Shown: positions 25,542 to 32,911 of the stretch, in pieces | Layout: each line of letters begins with the position of its first letter | How positions within the stretch are numbered: position 1 is the stretch's first letter | DNA from: Chitinophaga pinensis | GTDB lineage: Bacteria; Bacteroidota; Bacteroidia; B-17B0; Aurantibacillaceae | NCBI GenBank assembly: GCA_945887955.1 | Contig: CAMCZO010000027.1 | Coordinates: 1 to 32,911, forward strand | Direction: 5' to 3' | Length of the DNA stretch: 32,911 nucleotides | Program-made: the position numbers and the translations under genes | Notes under the pieces: generated by a model | Told to the model about the DNA's origin: nothing | Database searches by the model: none | The model's input: the letters and a program-made list of their open reading frames with translations, nothing else

Positions 25542-28352
25542 ATGAATATGAATGAAAATATAATTTATTTAGTCCCTATTTTAGGCCTAGTTGGACTAAT
25601 AGTCATGGCGATAAAATCTGCATGGGTTAGTAAACAAGATGCGGGTGATAAAAATATGCAAGAATTAGCTGGCTATATAGCTGATGGAGCCATGGCGTTT
25701 TTAAAAGCAGAATGGAAAGTATTAAGTATTTTCGTTGTTTTTGCAGCAGCCTTATTGGCTTATTCAGGAACCATTCACGAGGTAAATGGAAATGAAATTC
25801 ATGGCAGTTGGATTATTTCAATTGCATTTATTATTGGCGCAGTATTTTCTGCTACTGCTGGGTACATTGGTATGAAAGTAGCAACAAAAGCAAATGTTAG
25901 AACGACACAAGCCGCTCGCACAAGTTTAAAGCAAGCATTAAAAGTTTCATTTACTGGAGGAACCGTAATGGGCTTAGGTGTTGCTGGTTTAGCCGTGTTT
26001 GGTTTAGGCGGCCTGTTTATTGTTTTCTTAAAAATATTTAAGGTTGTTGACGTAAATAGCGATCAAATGAAAACGGCTATTGAAGTGTTAACAGGCTTTT
26101 CTTTAGGTGCAGAATCTATTGCTTTATTTGCACGTGTTGGTGGAGGCATTTATACAAAAGCTGCTGATGTTGGCGCAGATTTAGTTGGTAAAGTTGAAGC
26201 AGGAATACCTGAAGATGATGTTCGTAATCCTGCAACTATTGCTGATAATGTTGGTGATAACGTTGGAGATGTTGCTGGTATGGGCGCAGATTTATTTGGT
26301 TCGTATGTTGCAACTATTTTAGCCACAATGGTATTAGGGCAAGAAATTGTTATTAATAAAATAAACGGCATTTATGTTGACGGTTTTAATGGATTTTCAC
26401 CAGTTTTATTACCAATGGTAATTTGTGGTTTAGGCATTCTTTTTTCAATTGTAGGAACTTGGTTTGTAAATATTAAGGATGAAAAATCAAATGTTCAAAC
26501 AGCATTAAATTTAGGCAACTGGTCATCTATGTTGATAACGGTTATCGCATCCTATTTTGTTGTTATGTATATGTTGCCTGAAGGCGAAATTACTTTACGC
26601 GGTGTAGCATTTACTAGAATGGGTGTATTTGGTGCCATTTTGGTTGGTACAGCAGTAGGAGCCATAATGAGTATTGTAACAGAGTATTATACTGCAATGG
26701 GAAAACCACCAGTAAATTCAATTATTCAGCAATCTTCAACAGGACATGCTACAAACATTATTGGTGGATTAGCAGTTGGCATGAAATCTACTGTTATTCC
26801 TATTTTAACTTTAGCTGCTGGTATTATGGGTTCATATTACTGCGCTGGTTTATATGGTGTAGCTATCGCTGCAGCAGGTATGATGGCAACAACAGCTATG
26901 CAATTAGCAATTGATGCTTTTGGTCCAATTGCTGATAACGCGGGTGGCATAGCAGAAATGAGTCAATTACCCCCTGAAGTTCGTGAGCGGACAGATAATT
27001 TAGATGCTGTTGGAAACACAACTGCTGCTACAGGAAAAGGATTTGCTATTGCATCTGCAGCATTAACATCTTTAGCTTTATTTGCTGCTTTTGTTGGAAT
27101 TGCAGGTATTGATTCCATTGATATTTATAAAGCACCCGTTTTAGCCGGCCTTTTTGTTGGCGCAATGATTCCTTTTATTTTTTCTGCATTGTGTATTCAG
27201 GCAGTTGGTAAAGCAGCAATGGATATGGTTCAAGAGGTTCGTCGTCAGTTTAGAGAAATTCCTGGTATTATGGAATACAAAGCAAAGCCTGAATATGAAA
27301 AATGTGTGGCAATTTCTACGAAAGCATCTATTCGTGAAATGATGTTGCCAGGCGCTATTGCATTAATTACTCCGGTAATTATTGGGTTTGTATTTGGACC
27401 AGAAGTTTTGGGTGGTTTATTGGCTGGCGTAACAGTATCTGGTGTGTTAATGGGTATTTTTCAATCTAATGCGGGTGGGGCTTGGGATAACGCTAAAAAA
27501 TCTTTTGAAAAAGGAGTAATGATTAATGGCGAAATGTTTTATAAAAAGTCTGAACCCCATAAGGCATCTGTAACTGGCGATACTGTGGGCGATCCATTTA
27601 AAGACACGTCGGGACCATCTATGAACATTTTAATTAAATTAATGTCTATTGTTTCGCTAGTTATTGCACCATATATTGCTGGTATCGGTTCAACAGATAA
27701 TTCTGAAGCCTGCTGCATGAAAGAAGAAATAATAAAATGTAATATCAACGGACAGGAATACACTTGCACAAGCAAAGAACAATGCGATAGTATTATGAAC
27801 GCCACTAAAAAAGATATTGCAGAGTTAACAGGTTTATATAACGTAGACGGTGCTCACAGTTCATTGGGCTTTAGTATAGAGCATTTAATAGCTGATACTA
27901 AAGGTTCTATTACAATTGATAGTGGTTATGTAAACTTAGATGCCGCAACAGGACCAAAAATCTTTATGCAATTAGATATGACTACAATCAATACTCAAAA
28001 TAGTATGCGTGATAGTCATTTAAGAGATAAAGAAGAGTTTTTTAACGTAAATAAATTTAAAAAAGCAACCTTTGAAGCAACTGAAATTTCTAAAAATGCT
28101 GAATTAGGTGAGTTTGCCTATGTTGCAAAAGGTAAATTAACTATAAAAGGGGTTTCAAAAGAAATAGACATGTTATTTAATTATTTTGGATCAAAACCCA
28201 CATCTGAGTTTGATGCCGCAGGAAAAGAAATGGCAGTAAGCGTTGCCGGTTTTGAAGGCAAATTAAACATTACTTGCAAAGACTTTGGTATTGAATGGGG
28301 CGGAACAGCTAAGGTTGAGTTTACAATTGAAGCTGCAAAACCTGCAAATTAA
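25542..28352 (+). CDS. hppA: Membrane ion-pumping pyrophosphatase fused to a Cys-rich linker and a YceI domain
   Basis: A 936-residue protein. Residues 1 to about 720 are a complete membrane pyrophosphatase that uses pyrophosphate hydrolysis to pump H+ or Na+. It shows [13 protein letters not shown], the [12 protein letters not shown] substrate site and about 16 helices. N-T-T-A495-A-T-G498-K-G has Ala and Gly where K+-independent enzymes have Lys and Thr, so it is probably K+-dependent. Residues 721-763 form a linker with five cysteines (724, 725, 733, 742, 748). Residues about 764-936 are a YceI-like lipocalin domain ([10 protein letters not shown] at its start). The C-terminus of this enzyme class faces outward, so the YceI part should be periplasmic. 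No stop, start codon or signal peptide separates the parts. Confidence 0.93.
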   Translation: MNMNENIIYLVPILGLVGLIVMAIKSAWVSKQDAGDKNMQELAGYIADGAMAFLKAEWKVLSIFVVFAAALLAYSGTIHEVNGNEIHGSWIISIAFIIGAVFSATAGYIGMKVATKANVRTTQAARTSLKQALKVSFTGGTVMGLGVAGLAVFGLGGLFIVFLKIFKVVDVNSDQMKTAIEVLTGFSLGAESIALFARVGGGIYTKAADVGADLVGKVEAGIPEDDVRNPATIADNVGDNVGDVAGMGADLFGSYVATILATMVLGQEIVINKINGIYVDGFNGFSPVLLPMVICGLGILFSIVGTWFVNIKDEKSNVQTALNLGNWSSMLITVIASYFVVMYMLPEGEITLRGVAFTRMGVFGAILVGTAVGAIMSIVTEYYTAMGKPPVNSIIQQSSTGHATNIIGGLAVGMKSTVIPILTLAAGIMGSYYCAGLYGVAIAAAGMMATTAMQLAIDAFGPIADNAGGIAEMSQLPPEVRERTDNLDAVGNTTAATGKGFAIASAALTSLALFAAFVGIAGIDSIDIYKAPVLAGLFVGAMIPFIFSALCIQAVGKAAMDMVQEVRRQFREIPGIMEYKAKPEYEKCVAISTKASIREMMLPGAIALITPVIIGFVFGPEVLGGLLAGVTVSGVLMGIFQSNAGGAWDNAKKSFEKGVMINGEMFYKKSEPHKASVTGDTVGDPFKDTSGPSMNILIKLMSIVSLVIAPYIAGIGSTDNSEACCMKEEIIKCNINGQEYTCTSKEQCDSIMNATKKDIAELTGLYNVDGAHSSLGFSIEHLIADTKGSITIDSGYVNLDAATGPKIFMQLDMTTINTQNSMRDSHLRDKEEFFNVNKFKKATFEATEISKNAELGEFAYVAKGKLTIKGVSKEIDMLFNYFGSKPTSEFDAAGKEMAVSVAGFEGKLNITCKDFGIEWGGTAKVEFTIEAAKPAN

Positions 28353-28373
28353 TATTAATTTCTTAATAATATT

Positions 28374-28408
28374 AAAAGCCTGTTTACGTTTATTATACAG
28401 GCTTTTTT
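28374..28408 (+). terminator. Intrinsic terminator of the pyrophosphatase gene
   Basis: A perfect 10-bp stem, AAAAGCCTGT (28374-28383) with ACAGGCTTTT (28397-28406), has a 13-base loop and a T tail. The stem is almost the same as that of the terminator at 17685. Confidence 0.85.
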
Positions 28409-28454
28409 ATTAAAAATATAGTTATTTTTAAAAGCAGCAATCTCAATCAATTTC

Positions 28455-29216
28455 ATGAAAATAGTAACTTATAATGTTAATGGAATACGCGCAGCAATGA
28501 GTAAGGGCCTTATTGATTGGATAAGCCAAGTAAGCCCTGATGTTTTGTGTGTGCAAGAAATTAAGGCAAACCCAGATCAGGTGGGAGTTTTTGAATTTGA
28601 AGAATTAGGATACCATCATTATTGGTATCCTGCTCAAAAAAAAGGATATAGTGGCGTGGCTATTTTTACAAAACAAAAGCCTAAACACATTGAATATGGA
28701 TGTGGAATAAAAGAATACGATGATGAGGGGAGGATATTACGCATTGACTTTGAAGAATTTTCGGTAATGAGTGTTTATCATCCGAGCGGAAGCAGCGGAG
28801 ATTTGAGGCAAGCTTTTAAGATGGAATGGTTAGGGGCGTTTTTAAATTACATAAACCAATTAAAAGCTACTTATCCAAATTTAGTTATTTGCGGTGATTT
28901 TAATATTTGCCACAAAGCCATCGATATTCATAATCCAAAATCAAACGCCAATACCAGTGGATTTTTACCCGAAGAAAGAGAGTGGATGGAGCAATTTATT
29001 AATTCTGGTTTAGTTGATAGCTTTAGACATTTTAATCAGGAACCGCATCAATATTCTTGGTGGAGTTATAGAGCTGGATCAAGAGCAAAAAATTTAGGAT
29101 GGCGGATTGATTATAACTTTGTTACAGAGAATTTAAAAAATAGAATTTCTCGTTCAGTTATTTTGCCAAGCGCCATTCATAGCGACCATTGCCCTGTATT
29201 ATTAGAAATGAGTTAA
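28455..29216 (+). CDS. xth: Exodeoxyribonuclease III / AP endonuclease
   Basis: A 253-residue DNA repair enzyme that cuts at abasic sites and trims 3' ends. Family motifs are all present: Y-N-V-N-G-I-R with N7, V-Q-E-I-K with E35, Y-H-P-S-G-S, G-D-F-N-I-C-H and the final S-D-H-C-P-V with D244 and H245. Length is normal for the family. It is cytoplasmic. It starts 46 bases after the pyrophosphatase terminator, so it has its own promoter, which I cannot point to with confidence (a near match TATTTTTA lies upstream). Confidence 0.96.
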   Translation: MKIVTYNVNGIRAAMSKGLIDWISQVSPDVLCVQEIKANPDQVGVFEFEELGYHHYWYPAQKKGYSGVAIFTKQKPKHIEYGCGIKEYDDEGRILRIDFEEFSVMSVYHPSGSSGDLRQAFKMEWLGAFLNYINQLKATYPNLVICGDFNICHKAIDIHNPKSNANTSGFLPEEREWMEQFINSGLVDSFRHFNQEPHQYSWWSYRAGSRAKNLGWRIDYNFVTENLKNRISRSVILPSAIHSDHCPVLLEMS

Positions 29217-29278
29217 ATAAAAGGGCTTAAGAAAAGCTTTTATTTTTTTTATTAATTTTTCTGTTTACATTTATCTAA

Positions 29279-29956
29279 GTGCAACAACAATATGTAATAA
29301 TATTAGCTGGCGGAACAGGAAGTCGAATGAAAAGCGATATCCCGAAACAATTTATCGAATTACAAGGAGCCCCAATAATCATACATTCACTTAAACGATT
29401 TATAAATTATAATTTAAACATTCAAATAATAATTTCCGTTCACAAAAATTACAAAAACCACTTAGAAAATATTTTTCAAAAATTTAATCTTGAAACAAAA
29501 AATATTCAAATTGTTTTTGGGGGCGACACGAGATTCCAATCTGTAAAAAATGGTTTAAATTTAATACAAGACTTAGATGCGGTTGTTGGGATACATGATT
29601 CAGCAAGGCCATTTGTTTCTTTAAAAACCATACAAAATTGTTTTGAAACCGCTGCTATTAAGGGCAACGCCATTCCTTGTATTTCTATAAACGAAAGTTT
29701 AAGAAAAATAAGTAATAATATAAATAGCTCTATTAATCGTAATGAATATAAAATAATTCAAACTCCGCAATGCTTTTTGGTTTCTAAAATTAAAAAGGCA
29801 TTTGAACAAGAATATAATTTTGTGTTTACAGACGACGCAACTGTTTTAGAAACGATAGGAGAAAAAATTGTTTTAGTAGAAGGAAACGAAGAAAACATAA
29901 AAATCACATCGCCTCACGATTTATTAATTGCAAAAGCACTAATACATGAGGAGTGA
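29279..29956 (+). CDS. ispD: 2-C-methyl-D-erythritol 4-phosphate cytidylyltransferase
   Basis: IspD carries out the CTP-dependent third step of the MEP isoprenoid pathway. The 225-residue protein has the nucleotide-binding start I-I-L-A-G-G-T-G-S-R-M with K-Q-F-I-E-L, the segment V-G-I-H-D-S-A-R-P-F and the closing K-I-T-S-P-H-D-L-L-I-A. The start is GTG (29279-29281), immediately ahead of the beta-strand, and fits family length. It overlaps the next gene by 11 bases. Presence of ispD indicates the MEP rather than the mevalonate route. Confidence 0.95.
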   Translation: MQQQYVIILAGGTGSRMKSDIPKQFIELQGAPIIIHSLKRFINYNLNIQIIISVHKNYKNHLENIFQKFNLETKNIQIVFGGDTRFQSVKNGLNLIQDLDAVVGIHDSARPFVSLKTIQNCFETAAIKGNAIPCISINESLRKISNNINSSINRNEYKIIQTPQCFLVSKIKKAFEQEYNFVFTDDATVLETIGEKIVLVEGNEENIKITSPHDLLIAKALIHEE

Positions 29957-31547
29957 AGACATTATTTATTCGCTGGAAATCACAGCAAAGTTATTAGAGC
30001 TTCACAATGAGAATCCTTTTAAAATAAAAGCATATTCAAATGCGGCCTATAAGTTTTCGAAATTGCGATTTGATTTTGAAGGAAAGACACAATCCGAAAT
30101 TCAATCAATAGAGGGAATAGGGAAGGGGATATCTGAAAAAGTTTTCGAATTAATGAGCACGGGCAAATTAAAAGAATTAAGTGAACTGATTGAAAAAACA
30201 CCCTCAGGATTAATTGAAATGCTTGGAGTTAAAAGCTTAGGGCCAAAAAAAGTTAGACAATTATGGCAAGAATTACAAATAGAAAGTGTTGGCGAACTAT
30301 TGTATGCTTGCAGCGAAAATAGACTTACTTCACTCAAAGGATTTGGAGAAAAAACTCAGTTACAAATAAAACAAAACATTGAATTTAAAATTGCTAATAA
30401 TAATAAATTTCATTTTGCTTCCATTGAAAAGCCACTAAATGAAGTTGTTCAAATGTTGTCCATACAAAACCCACAATTAAAAATAAGCCTGGTTGGCCAG
30501 GTAGCAAGAAAATGTGAAATCATTGATAATATTGAATTATTAATTGGCGGTAAAATTTTAATTGATTTAAAACAACAAGCAGAAAGCCTGCCATTGCCAA
30601 TAAATTATATTTTTTGCGAAGAAAAAGATTTTTATTATAAATTGGTTGAATTAACTTCTACTTCCGAGCATCTACAAAAAATAAAATTTAGCACACTAAC
30701 AAAACGAGAGTATTCTAATTCAGAAGAAATTTATTCGAGTTTAGGATTGCAATATATTGTTCCAGAATTACGTGAAGGATTTGCTGAGGTTGAACTAGCA
30801 AAAGAAAATAAGTTGCCCGAACTTATAAAAGTTGAAGACTTAAAGGGAGCGCTTCATAATCACACCACTTATAGCGACGGAGCCAATACTTTAAAAGAAA
30901 TGGCAAATTATTGTAAAAGTTTGGGATATGAGTATTTAGGAATTTGTGACCATTCTAAAACGGCATTTTATGCCCAAGGATTAAGTATTGAAAGAGTATT
31001 AGAACAACAACAAGAAATAGATCAATTAAATTCGCAGGACCAGTCTTTTAAAATTTTAAAAGGAATAGAAAGCGATATTTTAAATGATGGTTCTTTAGAT
31101 TATTCTGATGACATTTTAAAATCATTTGATTTCGTGGTTGCATCTATTCATTCTAATTTAAAAATGAATGAAGAAAAAGCAACCGAGCGTTTAATTAAAG
31201 CGATTGAAAATCCATACACAAATATTCTTGGCCACCCAACGGGCAGATTATTATTAGCACGAACAGGATATCCTATTAATCATAAAAAGGTTATAGATGC
31301 TTGTTCGGCCAACAAAGTGAGTATTGAATTAAATGCGCATCCTTATCGCTTAGATATTGATTGGCGATGGATCCCTTACTGTTTAGAAAAAGGAGTTAAG
31401 ATTTCTATTAATCCTGATGCGCATCATTTACTTGGCCTTCACGATATGTATTATGGCGTATGTGTTGCCAGAAAGGGCTTGTTAGATAAAGCAAATTGTT
31501 TAAATTCATTTTCATTAAATGACTTAAATTTATTTTTTAATAAATAA
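29946..31547 (+). CDS. polX: PolX-like protein: degenerate family X polymerase plus intact PHP domain
   Basis: A 533-residue protein with the bacterial PolX layout. Helix-hairpin-helix repeats lie at about 50-140 (I-E-G-I-G-K-G-I-S-E-K and L-K-G-F-G-E-K). The polymerase palm spans about 150-290. The C-terminal PHP domain (about 300-533) keeps its metal ligands: L-H304-N-H306-T-T-Y-S-D, I-C-D-H-S, G-I-E-S-D, A-S-I-H-S, G-H-P-T-G and N-P-D-A-H-H. The palm motif G-S-x-R-R-x-x-E-x-x-x-D-x-D appears as G184-Q-V-A-R-K-C-E-I-I-D-N195-I-E197, so both catalytic aspartates are changed. The protein is therefore probably a PHP-type 3' exonuclease or phosphoesterase without polymerase activity. It overlaps ispD by 11 bases and the GH3 gene by one base. 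Confidence 0.9.
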   Translation: MRSEDIIYSLEITAKLLELHNENPFKIKAYSNAAYKFSKLRFDFEGKTQSEIQSIEGIGKGISEKVFELMSTGKLKELSELIEKTPSGLIEMLGVKSLGPKKVRQLWQELQIESVGELLYACSENRLTSLKGFGEKTQLQIKQNIEFKIANNNKFHFASIEKPLNEVVQMLSIQNPQLKISLVGQVARKCEIIDNIELLIGGKILIDLKQQAESLPLPINYIFCEEKDFYYKLVELTSTSEHLQKIKFSTLTKREYSNSEEIYSSLGLQYIVPELREGFAEVELAKENKLPELIKVEDLKGALHNHTTYSDGANTLKEMANYCKSLGYEYLGICDHSKTAFYAQGLSIERVLEQQQEIDQLNSQDQSFKILKGIESDILNDGSLDYSDDILKSFDFVVASIHSNLKMNEEKATERLIKAIENPYTNILGHPTGRLLLARTGYPINHKKVIDACSANKVSIELNAHPYRLDIDWRWIPYCLEKGVKISINPDAHHLLGLHDMYYGVCVARKGLLDKANCLNSFSLNDLNLFFNK

Positions 31548-32911
31548 TGCCAATCCTAAATTCAATAGCAAGTTGGCTTATGAAAAAGCGAATGCATCAA
31601 ATAGAGCTATTCGTAAAATATCCAATTGATGTTCAGCAAGAGTGGATGTATAGTTTATTGAAAGACGCCTCAAAAACTAAGTTTGGTAAAAAATATCATT
31701 ATACAGACATCAAGAATTACGAGCAGTTTAAAGAACAAATTCCATTAAATGATTACGATAGTTTAAAGCCTTATATTGAAAGAACACGAAGGGGGGAGCA
31801 AAATTTATTATGGCATAGCGAAATTAAATGGTTTGCAAAAAGTAGTGGCACTAACGATAAGAGTAAGTTTTTGCCGGTAAGCCAAGAAAGCTTAAATGGT
31901 TGTCATTATAACGCAGGCAGAGATATGATAACCTTACACTGCTTCAATAATCCAGAAACAGAGTTGTTTAGAGGAAAAAATTTGGCATTAGGAGGAAGTT
32001 TTAAGGAAGATCAATTTGAAAATCACAATTCTTTTCATGGAGATGTTAGCGCTATTATTATTCAAAACTTACCCATGTGGGCAGAATTTTTTAGAGCACC
32101 AGAAACCAGTATCGCACTAATGGATGAGTGGGAGGGAAAATTAGAAAAAATGGCACTTAGTATGATGAACGAAAATGTAACAAGTTTAGCGGGAGTGCCA
32201 AGTTGGATGCTAGTTTTATTAAATCGAATTTTAGAAAAAAAGAAAGTTAAAACAATTAACGAGGTTTGGCCAAATTTAGAAGTATATTTTCATGGAGGAG
32301 TAAGTTTTGAACCCTATAAAGAACAGTTTTTAAATTTATTTAATAATAATAAAGTAAATTTTTTACAACTTTATAGCGCCTCCGAAGGATTTTTTGGCAT
32401 TCAAGATCAAGTTAAAAGCGACGAGATGTTATTGATGTTAGATTATGGAATTTTTTATGAGTTTATTGAGTTAAAAGAATCAGTTGCAAAAACAGAGCAG
32501 GTTATTAATTTGGAAGAAGTGAAAATAGGATTAGATTACGCAATGGTAATTACAACAAATGCAGGCTTGTGGCGTTATCAATTAGGCGATGTTATTAAAT
32601 TTACAAGTACTAATCCCTATCGATTTAAAATTAGCGGAAGAACAAAACAGTATATTAATGTTTTTGGCGAAGAATTAATGGTTCATAATGCAGACCTTGC
32701 CATTGCTAAGGCCTGTGAAAAAACTCACGCAACAGTTAAAGATTATACTGTTGGCCCTTTATTTATGAAAAAAAAATCGGGAGCTCATGAATGGTTAATA
32801 GAATTTATTAAAGAGCCGAATAATTTTGATTTTTTTATATCCGTATTAGACGATACTTTAAAAAAACAAAACAGCGATTATGAAGCTAAAAGATATAATG
32901 ATTTTGTTTTA
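31547..32911 (+). CDS. GH3-family acyl-adenylating enzyme (3' end cut by window)
   Basis: An open frame of 455 codons with no stop, so it continues past the window. The ATG overlaps the polX stop (TAATG). It belongs to the GH3 auxin-responsive promoter family, adenylate-forming enzymes that in plants join amino acids to acidic hormones. Visible motifs are the ATP loop F-A-K-S99-S-G-T102-N-D-K-S-K, the segment Y-F-H-G-G-V-S-F, Y-S-A-S-E-G-F-F, and W-R-Y-Q-L-G-D-V-I followed by I-S-G-R-T-K. GH3 proteins are common in Bacteroidota, but their substrate there is not known. About 50 C-terminal residues are expected to be missing. Coupling to polX and ispD suggests one operon. Confidence 0.9.
   Translation, partial: MPILNSIASWLMKKRMHQIELFVKYPIDVQQEWMYSLLKDASKTKFGKKYHYTDIKNYEQFKEQIPLNDYDSLKPYIERTRRGEQNLLWHSEIKWFAKSSGTNDKSKFLPVSQESLNGCHYNAGRDMITLHCFNNPETELFRGKNLALGGSFKEDQFENHNSFHGDVSAIIIQNLPMWAEFFRAPETSIALMDEWEGKLEKMALSMMNENVTSLAGVPSWMLVLLNRILEKKKVKTINEVWPNLEVYFHGGVSFEPYKEQFLNLFNNNKVNFLQLYSASEGFFGIQDQVKSDEMLLMLDYGIFYEFIELKESVAKTEQVINLEEVKIGLDYAMVITTNAGLWRYQLGDVIKFTSTNPYRFKISGRTKQYINVFGEELMVHNADLAIAKACEKTHATVKDYTVGPLFMKKKSGAHEWLIEFIKEPNNFDFFISVLDDTLKKQNSDYEAKRYNDFVL

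Noticed and set aside
27700..27835. Pyrophosphatase and YceI as two genes joined by a sequencing error
   Set aside because: The frame is continuous with normal codon use, a designed-looking linker, and no separate start or signal peptide for YceI. Reads should still be checked.

Overview
The window is AT-rich, gene-dense chromosome of a free-living member of the Bacteroidota. The evidence for this is the TAnnTTTG -7 promoter boxes, the near absence of Shine-Dalgarno sequences, a DUF4286 protein, SUI1/YciH, an M61 peptidase, an RprXY-like two-component pair, anti-sigma N-termini of the Bacteroidota type, and non-ATG starts. I cannot name a genus. Nothing looks like a prophage, insertion sequence, CRISPR array, tRNA or rRNA gene, and no gene-free stretch exceeds 300 bases.

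Left part (1-6700): the window opens on the last codons of a gene whose tail is an inverted near-copy of the end of the next gene, a large unrecognised envelope protein (190-2799, minus). Next come rnhB and a BCP/AhpE-type peroxiredoxin (minus). The peroxiredoxin is divergent from katG (plus) across a 103-base region that holds a promoter and an operator-like palindrome. A SUI1-family factor faces katG, and its stop codon lies inside the katG terminator.

Middle part (6700-17100): an M61 peptidase with a C-terminal PDZ domain, a small membrane protein and a POT-family peptide transporter read to the right. Facing them is a minus-strand series: two tiny lipoproteins, an Mrp/ApbC ATPase, a KdsC-like HAD phosphatase and an SF1 helicase. 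A sigma factor gene then overlaps by ATGA a gene whose product joins an anti-sigma-like cytoplasmic segment, one membrane helix and an HtrA/trypsin-like protease domain in a single chain.

Right part (17200-32911): an unrecognised 145-residue protein, DUF4286, tyrS-rpoN, an FKBP lipoprotein, a two-component system downstream of an FAD/NAD oxidoreductase that has lost both redox cysteines, a membrane pyrophosphatase fused in frame to a Cys-rich linker and a YceI domain, exonuclease III, and an overlapping run ispD-polX-GH3. The polX product keeps its PHP site but has lost the polymerase aspartates. The GH3-family gene runs off the right edge.

Most genes are ordinary housekeeping or stress genes. 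The parts that look unusual are the sigma/anti-sigma-protease unit (15401-17070), the pyrophosphatase-YceI fusion (25542-28352), the cysteine-less oxidoreductase next to a two-component system, and the inverted gene-tail duplication at the left edge. All identifications come from reading motifs; no search was run.
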